Below, piece after piece: positions 1 to 10,662 of a stretch of DNA of 64,000 bases. Position 1 is the stretch's first letter. The number at the start of each line of letters is the position of its first letter. The position numbers were made by a program, and so were the translations under genes. Below the pieces are notes generated by a model. The model searched no databases. It had not been told where the DNA came from and saw only the letters and a program-made list of their open reading frames with translations. Source of the stretch: Tritrichomonas musculus (lineage: Eukaryota > Parabasalia > Tritrichomonadida > Tritrichomonadidae); NCBI GenBank assembly GCA_039105265.1, contig JAPFFF010000011.1:5022001-5086000 (forward strand). The letters are read 5' to 3'.

Positions 1-1862
1 AAATAAAAGGGATTTAACAAAATGTGTTAGTGAAAAGGATTTTGATGCATTCATGAAATTGTATGAATCAAATGAAACAGGTAAATGTCATTTATGTGGT
101 GAACACTTCACATATGAAAACAAACCAACTCTTGACAGAATAGATAACAACAAAGGACATCAAATTGATAACTGTTTGTTGGCTTGCGCTGAATGTAATC
201 GTTTACGACAAAGAGATGATGACAAGATAACAAGAACCAAAATACAATTGAAGAAATTCTGCAAGCTCCATCACCTTACCAACACTCATAACTGATGAAA
301 AAGAATACTACAACTTGAGAGAGAACATAACGGGAGGATTATCAAATGTACTTCATCGAGTGAACATCAGAGGTCAAACATTAATCAATAAACTCAAATA
401 TGATGCCGTCAATGACAGAATCATTAGCTATGACACTTCAAACATTGTCTCTCACGTTGCTGGTATTGATTTCAATTCATTGTATCCTTCATCATTCAGT
501 TCAGTAAAACATTCATTCAATCCTTATCACGGAGGAATCATGTACATGCCTGGTTCATTTATAAAACGCTTTGATGTTTATGATGAACAAGGAAACAAGA
601 ATGAAAAGGTATTCAATGCTGCAATGAATATCATTCAATCAAAGAAACGATTTGATGCAAACCCTGAGTTTATATTCAAAGCTGAAGTCAAATTGAGATG
701 CCCAAAGAATAAAATAAACGATTTGATTAACTTTCCTCCTGTGTTTAGAAATATCAATATAATGAATGATGAGCAAACAATTGGAAGTTATATGTACAAG
801 TACATGAAAGACAATAAACTGAATTCAACAGATAAAGAAACAAGAAAGCTGACAATGTTGCTTGATACATGCGGAACATTTATGACGTTCTCGAATTACC
901 TTTTATGGTTTTTAATTGATCACGGACTTATTGTTGATGACATTAAGAGCTTAAGTTTATATGAAGCTCATGACGGATTCAATCAATTTGTTTGTGAGTT
1001 TATGAAGAAGCGTCAAGATATATTGTCAGGAAAGGCACACGGGAACGAAAAGTTTTACAAGATTAGTATGAACGGATCTTACGGATATGACGGTATGAAT
1101 TCAGAGAACTTTAATAAAGTCAGAATTGTTGATAAAAATAAAGCCTTTCAATTGATAGCATCCGATACTTATCGCAATGGATGTAAATTGTCAAATGATT
1201 GTTATTTGATACAATCACAACCACATTCATTCAAATGTAATACATGTCTTCAGGAATCATTTTGGACATTAGACAATGCGAAATATTGGTATTTGACTTT
1301 CCTTTATGACTTTCTATACAAATGCATTGACATGAATAAAATTCATTTCAACTCAGTCGATACAGATAGTCTTTACATGTCTATCGCTGGTGATATGAAT
1401 AAACCGATTGACCAGTTGTTTGATTACGTCATCAAAGACAAATCATTTTATGATAAACACATTTATAGCTTTATGCCAAATCCTGCAATCAATGATGTAT
1501 ATGATGAGAAAAAGATTCTCGGATGCTGTGTAGAAAAGTTTGGAGCAAATCAAGTTGCTTTATGTGCCAAGTGTTATACGATTTGGTCAGATGACAAAAC
1601 AATTTCATTAAAGCTCAAAGGTGTTTCATTGAAGAAGAACAACATCAAATCAAGTGATTACAAAAATGTCATTGAAAAGCAATCAGTAATGAAAGGAAAG
1701 AATATAAACCTTCAATTAAATTCACAACTGATGAGTAAAATAACTGTTATCAAAAATGCTTTAACAGCAGCACATTCAAAAATGTTGGTATTATCAAATC
1801 ATTGTTGTTGTCCTTATGTCAATGGTTTCACTGCAAAGGATTATTTCATTGAGAATCATTAA
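1..1862 (+). pseudogene. Protein-primed family-B DNA polymerase of A1, C-terminal part
   Basis: Continues from left of the window. Visible parts, in order: HNH-like Cys4 insert (CHLCGEHF, LDRIDNNKGH, CAECNRLR), polymerase motif A (DFNSLYPSS), motif B (KFYKISMNGSYGYDG), motif C (VDTDSLYMS) and a KLKGVSLKK segment near the end. The role known for the family is protein-primed replication of the linear Polinton genome. Almost identical to the A2 copy ending at 57384. The visible part looks broken, with about one break. Followed 55 bp downstream by the HNH nuclease gene on the same strand. Confidence 0.9.
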
Positions 1863-1917
1863 ACAATTAATTTAATGATTTTATTTTAAAAAATCAATTT
1901 TTTTATTTTTGTTATAA

Positions 1918-2556
1918 ATGAGTCAACCAACTGAACAAACACAAATTGAAAATGCTGAAGCTGAATTTGAACCTTTGAAAGGTTTTGAAAGTGATTATGA
2001 AATTCAAACAACTTTCCCTTATAACATCAAGAATAAGAAAACAGGAAAAATAATAGCTGAAGGTGAATACAGACAAAATGTTTATCCGTGTGTAAACCTA
2101 AATAACAAAATATATTATAAACATATTCTTGTAGCAAAGCAATTTATTGAAAACCCTAATAATCTACCACAAGTCGACCATAAGAATAGAATCAAAACTG
2201 ATTATCATCTTGATAATTTACGATTTGTATCAAGTTCAGAGAATAATAAAAATAAATCAAATTATAAAGGTATTCAATATGAATTCATTGATGACATACC
2301 TGATGATGCAATTGTTATTGATTTCTATGAAACAAAGACAGAAAGGAAAGAATTTGAAGAAAACACGTATTATTATTACCATGATGATACTAATAATGAA
2401 GACATTTTTTATGCAAAGATTACTGATAATATTTATAAAATTCTTCATATCAATACAAATAAATCAGGCAATGAATTTATTTCAATGAACGATATAAATA
2501 ATCAAAAAGTTAGCGTATATATTAATAGATTCAAACATCAACATGATTTGATTTGA
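1918..2556 (+). CDS. NUMOD4-HNH homing-type endonuclease (212 aa)
   Basis: Residues about 17-47 look like a NUMOD4 DNA-binding module (FEPLKGFESDYEI) and residues about 69-110 like an HNH_3 nuclease (KHILVAKQFIENP, VDHKNR, HLDNLRFVSSSEN). Such proteins cut specific DNA sites and occur in phages and giant viruses as selfish or accessory genes. The A2 copy at 57442 encodes the same protein, and a related 273-aa protein lies in small element E at 52515. Element B has no counterpart at this position. The stop lies 6 bp from the convergent stop of the fibre-like gene. The nuclease family is well supported; its target is unknown. Confidence 0.8.
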   Translation: MSQPTEQTQIENAEAEFEPLKGFESDYEIQTTFPYNIKNKKTGKIIAEGEYRQNVYPCVNLNNKIYYKHILVAKQFIENPNNLPQVDHKNRIKTDYHLDNLRFVSSSENNKNKSNYKGIQYEFIDDIPDDAIVIDFYETKTERKEFEENTYYYYHDDTNNEDIFYAKITDNIYKILHINTNKSGNEFISMNDINNQKVSVYINRFKHQHDLI

Positions 2557-2562
2557 TTTGAT

Positions 2563-5500
2563 TTACTCTTTGAATACAGCTAATGTTCTTTCATCAATGA
2601 TACTTGTAATGATTCCAACAGTCATACGTTTTATTTTTGATGTTATCGCTGTCTCTCCTGAAAGAACTTTCAGCTTATTGTCTTCATTATCGATAAACAC
2701 CTCATCACCGATTGAATAACATGATGAATCATTAACGCGAACCATATAATCACCATGTGAACTAAATGTGATACATTTATTTTTGTCATCGATTCTGACA
2801 CATATACCGACATATTCTTTCCATGTTCCTGATGTCTTGACACTACAAATACAATCAGTTGTATCATCAGCTGTTGATGGTTTCCATTCATCACCAACAT
2901 GTTTGTAAACCTTACCTGTCATATACACTGGAGAACCTATAACGAAATCATTAACAGAGTTCATTGATGATTCAATCGGTGAGTAATGAGTGATTGTATT
3001 TGAACCGTTTGATGTAATTTTACCATTAACATGTAAATTAGAACCAATTATTGTACTTCTTCCTGTTGTAGAAACTTCATAAGAAAATATGTTTGAATTA
3101 TCAAATATTACTCTATAATAAGCTGAATTACCTTGATTATAATATTGTATTTTTGCACATTTTGCTGAATTAAGACCAATAACTATATTTGATTCACATA
3201 AATTTGGATTTTCTTGATAAACAAGTAATCCATTAGGTTCTTTACTTCCTATTTCTAATTTACTATAAAATAATACAATATTATTATAAAAAGTTGTATT
3301 TGTTGTATTCCAGTTTATAAGATTTTCATTACCAACAACTCCTAAAGCTCCTGAATTATCGAAAAAGCTTAATGTTGCAGCTTCATTTTCAGTTGAACTT
3401 CTCCCAAATATTAATGAATTTGTAAATGTTGAATCTGTAGTATTCGCATTTAATATTGACAATGTACCTGTAATAGTTGAATCACCTTCTTTTAAAACAC
3501 ATCGTTCATCACAAGAATCCAAAGATACCTGAAGAGCTTCATTAGCCATAATATTAGTTAAACACATTGATGCTTTAGCTGATAATGGTTTATCATCATT
3601 ATCCATCATTTTCTGTATGACTTCTTCTGGTAATTGTTCCTTTGGGTTCAATTGCAACTCACTATTTTTGAGAATATATTCATTTAAATCTTTATGAAGT
3701 AATAGTTTATCTTCAGGAATAACTTTAAATGCAGAGTCAATGATTACAGAACCAATAGCAGGAATTCCAGAATGCACACCGTAAAGAATTCCATTGATAT
3801 CATCCCAAGCAATCACGACATCTGGTTCTCTACTGAGATACATCATGTGCCAATTATAATTACCTGGATGATCAACGGAATCAATGCTCTTATTGATTTC
3901 ATCGGTTTTGAATATGATATCAATATCTTGAATTACTTCAGGTAAATTAGCTTGTGAAAGCATCTTACCAACCAATTTACTACCTTCACAGAATTCAATA
4001 TGAGCGGTTTGTTTAGCTTCTATATCACCAGAATCAATGATTTCATCTTTATATTCAACTGTTAATGGAATATATTTTGCAGAATATGTCAAATCGTTTT
4101 TCTTTCGATATTCACCAAGATTATTATCACATTCACTTTTCAATGCATATTTACCTTCAGCGACTGTTTTCGTTTCATACTTATCTAATTCATAAGCCAA
4201 TTCATCCTCATCAACAAACTTCTCATCAGCTTGTGCGCTTGTATAATACGCTGTTAAATCAACAGGTTCTGGTATATCACTCTTCAATGCTAATTCATCT
4301 GTTCTGTCTTCATACAAAATTGATATAATATAAACCATCGGTCCTTCACAATATGTTGTTGAATTTTCTAATAGTAATGTACCATCATACTTCCAAAACA
4401 AACTGTATTCAGTACCTTCAACATTAATGAAGTTATCACACCAATATCCTAGTGAACTAAAATTACCTGTTGTGAATACATAATCATATTCAATATCATT
4501 ATATCTAAATTTGATGAAACATTTTTCATAAACATGATGACAAATACCGTTTTCTTCTATACTTCTATCAATTTCAAGTTGAGTTAACTTTGTTATACTT
4601 AAATCATTCATTTTACGATACTCGCTTAAGTTTGTAAGCTTTGCATATTCATCAATATTAATCAAATCTATTACTTTAGTTACTGCCATAGATGATAATA
4701 TATATGATGCTTGTGCTGATAGCGGTTTATCATCATTCATCAATTTCTGTTGAACTTCTTCTGTTGGTTCTTCATTCGGATTCAATTGCAACTCACTATT
4801 TTTGAGTACTTCTGGTATATCCGTCTTCAATGCATATACATTTAATTGAGTGCTTAGGTCATCTTTGCTGACATATTTTTTATTTGTATAATCTATGGTC
4901 GGGATTGATGAGTTATCCATTATATAAAACTCTATAATATCAGTTGGAGGTGCCCAGCTACTGCTATTACTTATAAAGTGATCATAATTGTCTGAACTGG
5001 TTGCGTAATAGATACAAATTCCTTTGTAGTTTACATTTTTTGCAGTACCAGATAATTTATATTCAACACAAGCATCAGTTTCACGCGAAAACACATAATA
5101 TCCGTCAGTATAATCACTCGTTTTTTCGAAATAGATATATATGCCTAAATCACGAGCTTTAGTAAGAAATTCAGAGTCTTTTGTAAGATTATGACTGACA
5201 GTGCCTGTTTCAAATCTCAAGTTATTAAATCCATCAATTTTACTAGAATCACTGTATAAATTATCTTTCGTTAAACAGTTTCCGAGGTCATTTTTTAATT
5301 CAGCTAATTTATTTTCAACGTCGTCTGATAAAACATACTTATCTAATTCATAAGCCAATTCATCCTCATCAACAAACTTCTCATCAGCTTGTGCACTAGT
5401 ATAATACGGTGTCAAGTCAACTGGTTCTGGTATATCTGTCTTCAATGCATATCCTTTTAATGCTTCATTTATTTTTGTCGTCAATGATTCTTCATTAATC

Positions 5501-5739
5501 AAGTCATCAGGGATATCAGTTGATAAAGCATAATTGTTGATAACATAATCACGCAATCCGTTAACAGCTTCATTCAATTGTTCCTTAGTGATTCCATTTC
5601 CGTTTGAAATCCCTACGTTTCCGTTCGATGTATCACCTTTGATAACATAATTATCGACATATCTTTTAATGTATTCGTTAATCAATCCGTCAATAGTATT
5701 TGTTTTTGTTATGTGTCCGCTCTGCTCAATCGTAAACAT
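2563..5739 (-). CDS. Fibre-like modular protein of A1 (1058 aa)
   Basis: Long repetitive protein with short heptad-like stretches and recurring modules: YYTSAQADEKFVDEDELAY appears several times, as do LKNSELQLNP and ALKTDIPE repeats. The last roughly 150 residues form a conserved domain (THYSPIESS, PVYMTGKVY, CICSVKT, YVGICVRID, GDEVFIDN) shared with A2, B and D. The first roughly 75 residues (MFTIEQSGHI) are also shared with A2, but the middle is largely different. This architecture resembles trimeric phage or adenovirus-type attachment fibres, which is inference. It is divergent from the 764-aa gene, with 22 bp between their start codons, so the two may share a promoter region. Confidence 0.7.
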   Translation of the reverse strand: MFTIEQSGHITKTNTIDGLINEYIKRYVDNYVIKGDTSNGNVGISNGNGITKEQLNEAVNGLRDYVINNYALSTDIPDDLINEESLTTKINEALKGYALKTDIPEPVDLTPYYTSAQADEKFVDEDELAYELDKYVLSDDVENKLAELKNDLGNCLTKDNLYSDSSKIDGFNNLRFETGTVSHNLTKDSEFLTKARDLGIYIYFEKTSDYTDGYYVFSRETDACVEYKLSGTAKNVNYKGICIYYATSSDNYDHFISNSSSWAPPTDIIEFYIMDNSSIPTIDYTNKKYVSKDDLSTQLNVYALKTDIPEVLKNSELQLNPNEEPTEEVQQKLMNDDKPLSAQASYILSSMAVTKVIDLINIDEYAKLTNLSEYRKMNDLSITKLTQLEIDRSIEENGICHHVYEKCFIKFRYNDIEYDYVFTTGNFSSLGYWCDNFINVEGTEYSLFWKYDGTLLLENSTTYCEGPMVYIISILYEDRTDELALKSDIPEPVDLTAYYTSAQADEKFVDEDELAYELDKYETKTVAEGKYALKSECDNNLGEYRKKNDLTYSAKYIPLTVEYKDEIIDSGDIEAKQTAHIEFCEGSKLVGKMLSQANLPEVIQDIDIIFKTDEINKSIDSVDHPGNYNWHMMYLSREPDVVIAWDDINGILYGVHSGIPAIGSVIIDSAFKVIPEDKLLLHKDLNEYILKNSELQLNPKEQLPEEVIQKMMDNDDKPLSAKASMCLTNIMANEALQVSLDSCDERCVLKEGDSTITGTLSILNANTTDSTFTNSLIFGRSSTENEAATLSFFDNSGALGVVGNENLINWNTTNTTFYNNIVLFYSKLEIGSKEPNGLLVYQENPNLCESNIVIGLNSAKCAKIQYYNQGNSAYYRVIFDNSNIFSYEVSTTGRSTIIGSNLHVNGKITSNGSNTITHYSPIESSMNSVNDFVIGSPVYMTGKVYKHVGDEWKPSTADDTTDCICSVKTSGTWKEYVGICVRIDDKNKCITFSSHGDYMVRVNDSSCYSIGDEVFIDNEDNKLKVLSGETAITSKIKRMTVGIITSIIDERTLAVFKE

Positions 5740-5761
5740 TCAATTTATTAGAAACTAAACA

Positions 5762-8056
5762 ATGTCAAAACAAGATAAAAATAATTCATCTGATAGCTTT
5801 GAATTAGATTTAAGTAATATTGATGATGAAACTATATTTGATAGTGAGGTATCTAAACCTGATGATGATGAAGAAATAGAGGACCCGATAGATTATTTTA
5901 AGAACACGTTTCTCAGTACATACAAACTAGAACACCCCAATGATTTAATTAATTTGTTGTATCAAATACAAAACAATGAATATACAGGAAGAAGTGTGGG
6001 AAAGATTCGTGAAATGAAAGTCAAGTTTCGTCGATTTGTTTCATTGATGAACAAAATCAATGCAGGTATTAAAAGTAAAGGTAATCGATTCCTTAGTTTA
6101 AAAGAGTACACAACAGATAAAAAAAGTCTTGATATCATTATCAATTACTTCAATATTGTTGTCAATGATGATTTGAATTATAGTTCTGATGGTTTTCGTT
6201 CATCACCCATCAAACCACCGAGAAAGAGTCAAACACCACAAACCAACAAAGGAAGAAGAAAGAGAACAAGCATACATGAACCAACACTTGATACTAATAA
6301 ACGAAGAACACCAAGAAGAAAACGCATAACTCCGAGTGATTCTGATGAAAATGACTCGACAATACAATTGCCTAAAGACAGTGAAGATTCATTACTTAAT
6401 ATAACATTAAGCGAATCAGATTCTGAGTCATTAATATTGAAAAACGATGATTTATCTGATTCTTTTATTGAACCATCAAAGGAACACAATAAAAATAATT
6501 TTTCAACTAATAAAATGGCAGACGACAACAACAATAATAACGGACCTCTTCAATCATTATATGATGATGAATTAGATGATTGGCAAGATGATAATGAAGC
6601 AGCAACCGAAGCATACAGATATGCAAGAACACCTGCAAAACAACCATACAGATATGTTGATAATGAAGAAGAAGCACAAGAAATTAAATCACCTTTTGCA
6701 AGGAAATACAAAGGATATGCAGAAGATAACAAAGCAGATGATGAAATACTTGATGAATTAATAAGAAATGCAAAGCAACCCTCAAAGAATACTCGCGGAC
6801 GTCGTGATAAAAAAGATATGCCTCTTGTTAACTCAACATTAAAGGATTCATTTGACAAGCTTGAAATACCTCGGGTTGGTGGTAATATATCCTATTACAG
6901 AGATAAATTTATTGATATGATTATTAACGGAAACTTCAGAATCAAATACATTCCGAATGCAGCTTGTCGTGATACAGCTATTGAATACTGTAAGAATTCA
7001 GTTGATAAAGACGGTAAACCAAGATATCGTTTATTACCAGAAAATGCCAAAGACCCGTTAGGAAACTCAATAACAGACTTGAACGGTGATAAAGTTGATG
7101 ATGTTGTTTTAATTGATAGGAACGGTAATCCTTCAATCATTAACGGATACAAGCTTGTATTTGCTTCTCCTTACAAGAAAGTTTGGAAATCTGTTATTAA
7201 AACAAAACAAGAAAGAAAAGAAATGCCGTTCAATAAATGGATTCAATCATTATTTGATAAAGATATCAAGAAAATTGATTGGGATGCTGGTCAATACAAA
7301 TTAACAAAGGGAAAAGAAATGCAAGAGCTAGAAAATTATTACGGTCCTATGGGTCTGGGAAAAGCAAGAGTCAGCAAACGTATTACACCAAGTTCTTATT
7401 GGTCATCAATCTTTTCTAAAGTCTGGAAAGTGTATTGGAATGACGAACAATTCTTTGTATTATCTCCTTTGAAGAAACTCATCAATTACCTTGCTGTATC
7501 AAATATGTTATTTGCTTATCTCTTTGATGCTCCTTTCAAAGAACTAATTCAAGACAATAAGTTCAATGGAAAGATATTAACATATGAACAATGGACATAT
7601 TGGAAACAACAGAACAATAAAGAATATGTTTCAGTATTAGGAAAGAATGTTCAATCATATGTTGAGAAGATTATTGATAAAGCTATTGATATCACATCAG
7701 GAGAATTAAAGGCTGAACCAAGTAATTGGGGTAAACAATTTACTGAATTAATGCATTACATTGATTATGTTGTCTTTGGTGTTGGTTTCAATGTTGATGT
7801 AAGTAAGCAAGAAGGATATAACAGGTTGAAACGAAATGCAGAAGGAATTAAAGAAGCATCGCCAGAAGATATTAAGAACGTTAAAGATAATTTCATTAAA
7901 CGAATCTCTGCAGCAATAGAAAGAGATATATATCCAAATTGTGGATACACAGCATTCAAAGCACAACTCAAAGAAAGTAAATTGCAGAACAAAAATAAAT
8001 ATGATAATTTTGCTGTTAATCTTAAACCATTACATCAAAGAATGAATAATGAATAA
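5762..8056 (+). CDS. Conserved Polinton protein with DxNGD motif (764 aa), unknown role
   Basis: N-terminal helical region (about 1-130), a disordered Ser/Asp-rich centre with basic patches (GRRKRTS, KRRTPRRKR; about 155-200) and a conserved C-terminal domain from about 365. That domain holds GGNISYYRDKFIDMIINGN, DPLGNSITDLNGDKVDDV and NGYKL, also found in B's 886-aa protein at 25142. The DLNGDKVDD stretch resembles a Ca2+-binding EF/dockerin-like loop, which is inference. The basic patches suggest nuclear entry or DNA binding. A2 has a nearly identical copy at 61301. Its stop abuts the convergent stop of the 372-aa gene. A virion core or genome-linked protein is possible, but the family is not recognised. 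Confidence 0.75.
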   Translation: MSKQDKNNSSDSFELDLSNIDDETIFDSEVSKPDDDEEIEDPIDYFKNTFLSTYKLEHPNDLINLLYQIQNNEYTGRSVGKIREMKVKFRRFVSLMNKINAGIKSKGNRFLSLKEYTTDKKSLDIIINYFNIVVNDDLNYSSDGFRSSPIKPPRKSQTPQTNKGRRKRTSIHEPTLDTNKRRTPRRKRITPSDSDENDSTIQLPKDSEDSLLNITLSESDSESLILKNDDLSDSFIEPSKEHNKNNFSTNKMADDNNNNNGPLQSLYDDELDDWQDDNEAATEAYRYARTPAKQPYRYVDNEEEAQEIKSPFARKYKGYAEDNKADDEILDELIRNAKQPSKNTRGRRDKKDMPLVNSTLKDSFDKLEIPRVGGNISYYRDKFIDMIINGNFRIKYIPNAACRDTAIEYCKNSVDKDGKPRYRLLPENAKDPLGNSITDLNGDKVDDVVLIDRNGNPSIINGYKLVFASPYKKVWKSVIKTKQERKEMPFNKWIQSLFDKDIKKIDWDAGQYKLTKGKEMQELENYYGPMGLGKARVSKRITPSSYWSSIFSKVWKVYWNDEQFFVLSPLKKLINYLAVSNMLFAYLFDAPFKELIQDNKFNGKILTYEQWTYWKQQNNKEYVSVLGKNVQSYVEKIIDKAIDITSGELKAEPSNWGKQFTELMHYIDYVVFGVGFNVDVSKQEGYNRLKRNAEGIKEASPEDIKNVKDNFIKRISAAIERDIYPNCGYTAFKAQLKESKLQNKNKYDNFAVNLKPLHQRMNNE

Positions 8057-9175
8057 TTAATTTAAATCAAAACCTCCATTATTGTTATTATTATTATTAT
8101 TATTTTTGTCATTTGGGTCTGAAACGATTCTAAAACTATAACGTTTTGTTGATTGTGGTTGTTTCTTCTGGTCTTGCTGATTATCAAGTGAAGTTGACAA
8201 GTCTTCAAAAGTATCATTATTTATGTTTTGTTGTCGTTCAGAATAATTTGATGTCTTATTAGGATTTGGTGTTTCAAAATAAAAGCCTTGTGATTGATTT
8301 TGATTTCTTACATGCCAATCGTCTTCAATTTCCATAGGTTCATAGCTTGTTGGATAATTTGGTTTTGTACTTATGGCTGATGCTGAAAAATGAACTTTGT
8401 TATCATTTTCTTTTGATTTATGCTTTCTTGGTGGATTGGGAGTTAATGATTTAATATTTTCTGTTGTTTCATTTGTTGTTGTTTCGTTATCGGGTTTTAT
8501 ATTTGGTTTGAATATAGGATATTCAGTGAATATAGTATCATTTCGAAAACCTAAATGTGCAGGTTTCTTCGGTTTATAATTCGTATTTTGATTTAAATCG
8601 TTCATTGTTTGTATTCTAATATCATTGGTGTCAGAACCTGGTTCTGTGTTATCATAGAAATCAATTATCGGTATTAAGTTTGGATTATCATAAACGGTGA
8701 ATGATATATATGTTTTATTTGCATTAGGATTATAACCTGTATCAGCTGCAGTAATTATATTATTAAATGCATTCATGAATACCTCATAAGTAAAAGCGAA
8801 ATTTACTCTATTAAAATAAGCTTCACCATCATATTCTACATAATAATTTGTTATATCTTTAGGTGTGTTATCATTTAATAATACAAATACAGGTTCTTGA
8901 AATCCTGGTAGTATCTTTCGTATAAATATGTATGACGGACTATAAATTCCATCACCAATTAAATATAACATCCATGCAGGTCTAGTCGTTAATGTTGTAC
9001 CTTTATAAATACTTTGAACTTGCCTCGGAAATGTAAAAGTTGATGGAAAAATATAAATTGACCTTGATTCAGTAGTCGTAATCATAGCAAATGCAATCGG
9101 TGCTACACCATTAATTTTATAATTGCTCATATCAGCCAATTGATTCGGATTTAAATAAAATACATGAGAATCCAT
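8057..9175 (-). CDS. Conserved Polinton protein with Asn/Pro-rich tail (372 aa), unknown role
   Basis: Residues 1 to about 190 look folded and beta-rich (FYLNPNQLADMSNY, WMLYLIGDGIYSPSY, YISFTVYDNPNLIPI). The rest is low-complexity, rich in Asn, Thr, Pro and Lys, ending in a poly-Asn run and GGFDLN. The equivalent gene in B is at 27835 (331 aa), in the same place between the DxNGD protein and the small conserved protein. A2's copy starts at the right edge of the window. The position among structural genes suggests a virion component; no family is recognised. Confidence 0.7.
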   Translation of the reverse strand: MDSHVFYLNPNQLADMSNYKINGVAPIAFAMITTTESRSIYIFPSTFTFPRQVQSIYKGTTLTTRPAWMLYLIGDGIYSPSYIFIRKILPGFQEPVFVLLNDNTPKDITNYYVEYDGEAYFNRVNFAFTYEVFMNAFNNIITAADTGYNPNANKTYISFTVYDNPNLIPIIDFYDNTEPGSDTNDIRIQTMNDLNQNTNYKPKKPAHLGFRNDTIFTEYPIFKPNIKPDNETTTNETTENIKSLTPNPPRKHKSKENDNKVHFSASAISTKPNYPTSYEPMEIEDDWHVRNQNQSQGFYFETPNPNKTSNYSERQQNINNDTFEDLSTSLDNQQDQKKQPQSTKRYSFRIVSDPNDKNNNNNNNNNGGFDLN

Positions 9176-9187
9176 TTTGAATAGTCA

Positions 9188-9538
9188 TTAATAAATCAAA
9201 AGACAACTGAATATAAATGATTCAGGTTCAATAACGTTTCCTTTCATATCTGTGAACCATAAATGATACTCTTTTTTTGTGTTGTTCAGACATTCATATT
9301 TACTGTATTTGGTTTGTCGTCTGTTAGCAAGCATAATGAAATGGTCGCAGAAAGGCATGAATTCAACAATATCTGAATGAACCATCAAATCACCAACAAT
9401 ATGTTGATTGACAACAGCACCACAATACTGAACAACAATGTACTTCTTGTTGCGACTATAAACGAAATCATCAGGAAGATTAAAATCTTTTGATTGTGTG
9501 TGATAGTATCGTTTTGTGATTGGTTGTTTAGCTTTCAT
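9188..9538 (-). CDS. Small conserved Polinton protein, possible minor capsid (116 aa)
   Basis: Strongly conserved with B's 130-aa protein at 28855: QPITKRY, SRNKKYIV, GDLMVHSDIV, FIMLANRRQTKY and a C-terminal WFTD..GN.I.P..FI.SCLLIY. The closing strand pattern (LTD-x2-GN followed by a hydrophobic strand) resembles the last strands of single jelly-roll penton proteins, which is inference only. The start overlaps the end of the integrase gene by 11 bp on the same strand, suggesting a transcript or at least tight packing. Confidence 0.65.
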   Translation of the reverse strand: MKAKQPITKRYYHTQSKDFNLPDDFVYSRNKKYIVVQYCGAVVNQHIVGDLMVHSDIVEFMPFCDHFIMLANRRQTKYSKYECLNNTKKEYHLWFTDMKGNVIEPESFIFSCLLIY

Positions 9539-10604
9539 TTTGCGTTTTATAAGTCAAAAAGAATACTTTATAATCATCATTCAAAGCATCTATTGACGAA
9601 CAAACATATTTTGTGTACATGATTGGAACTGTTATTATTGTTTTGTTCTTCAGTGTTTTGTTAGTTTGACGCAAAGGATTTAATAGTTTACATTTAACGT
9701 TTCCTGATTCATAACAAATGAATTCAGCAAGTTCATTGAACACTCTTCTTCGCTTTTCATGTTTCTTTTCTGTTTTTCCGTAATCGGTGTGAATGAGTAT
9801 TATATTTTTGGGTTTATATGACAGAAGACCTTTAAATCGTTGTTTTTGTTGAATCTCTTTCAATTGCATTGATTTGGCTCTAATGTATTGCCATTCAAGG
9901 TCGCGGTCATCTTGCATCTGTTGAGGTGTTAGATAAATGTATTTTGATTGTCGTTTGTCAAGGTATTCATCAGTTTCTTCGTCAAATGACGTGTATAAAG
10001 GATTCAATAAGCGAAGAGATGAATGAGGAGTGTTATTGTACCATTCAACCGTTTGTTGTATCAATACATTGTTTGTCATTCGTTGTTGTGATTCACCGAA
10101 AGCATTTCGTAATGTTCTGATTACGGCATCAACACATTTATGTGCATTTGTGAAAGGTGAATCATCAATGATTAACTTTATTTTGTTTGGTGCTTTGAAT
10201 TTAATTGACGGTTTGTTTGTTTGATATAGCTCTTCACCGTTGCAATAGTCTTTGAATGTATTTGATATAAAAGCCTTTTCACCATCACATTTAATTGTTT
10301 CAATTCTGATATTCCTTTTATTGACTAGTTTATCAATTACTTTGATTACATAAAACACAGATTTGTAATCAATTGGTTCAACAATTAAGTATTTGGTGTT
10401 TACATTGATAAGAACAAGATAAGCTTTGTTTAACGCAAACATTATATCCATTTCCCAACAATGAGGCTCAAATGAGAAGTCAGGTTTTGATAGTTTCTTT
10501 ACTGTTTTCAATTGGTAATCCTTAATATAGGGCTCAGTTTTAATGTTTGTGTCTTTGATGTACTTGTATTTAGATTTGAAAGGATAGTTGATTGATTCAT
10601 TCAT
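9528..10604 (-). CDS. Retroviral-type DDE integrase of A1 (358 aa)
   Basis: RNase H-like integrase core: CWEMDIMF (acidic residue near 53), IKCDGEKAF (near 107) and VDAVIRTLRNAFG (near 159), followed by WYNNTPHSSLR, a hallmark of Polinton/Ty3-like integrases. The C-terminal region has a small beta-rich segment (about 255-320) of the kind used for chromatin contact. It would insert the linear element, giving 6-bp duplications as seen for B, C and E. Homologous to the 451-aa integrase of B at 29253, which has a longer spacer between the second and third acidic positions. Confidence 0.92.
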   Translation of the reverse strand: MNESINYPFKSKYKYIKDTNIKTEPYIKDYQLKTVKKLSKPDFSFEPHCWEMDIMFALNKAYLVLINVNTKYLIVEPIDYKSVFYVIKVIDKLVNKRNIRIETIKCDGEKAFISNTFKDYCNGEELYQTNKPSIKFKAPNKIKLIIDDSPFTNAHKCVDAVIRTLRNAFGESQQRMTNNVLIQQTVEWYNNTPHSSLRLLNPLYTSFDEETDEYLDKRQSKYIYLTPQQMQDDRDLEWQYIRAKSMQLKEIQQKQRFKGLLSYKPKNIILIHTDYGKTEKKHEKRRRVFNELAEFICYESGNVKCKLLNPLRQTNKTLKNKTIITVPIMYTKYVCSSIDALNDDYKVFFLTYKTQNES

Positions 10605-10662
10605 TTGAATCGCAAAAATAAAGATATTATTTATTGACGATTATTTAATGAAATCAATTCAT

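Noticed and set aside
6229-6858. Open frames of about 100 codons antisense to the 764-aa gene, also at 61768-62397
   Set aside because: They mirror the low-complexity Ser/Asp-rich region of the real gene and are conserved only because the sense gene is.
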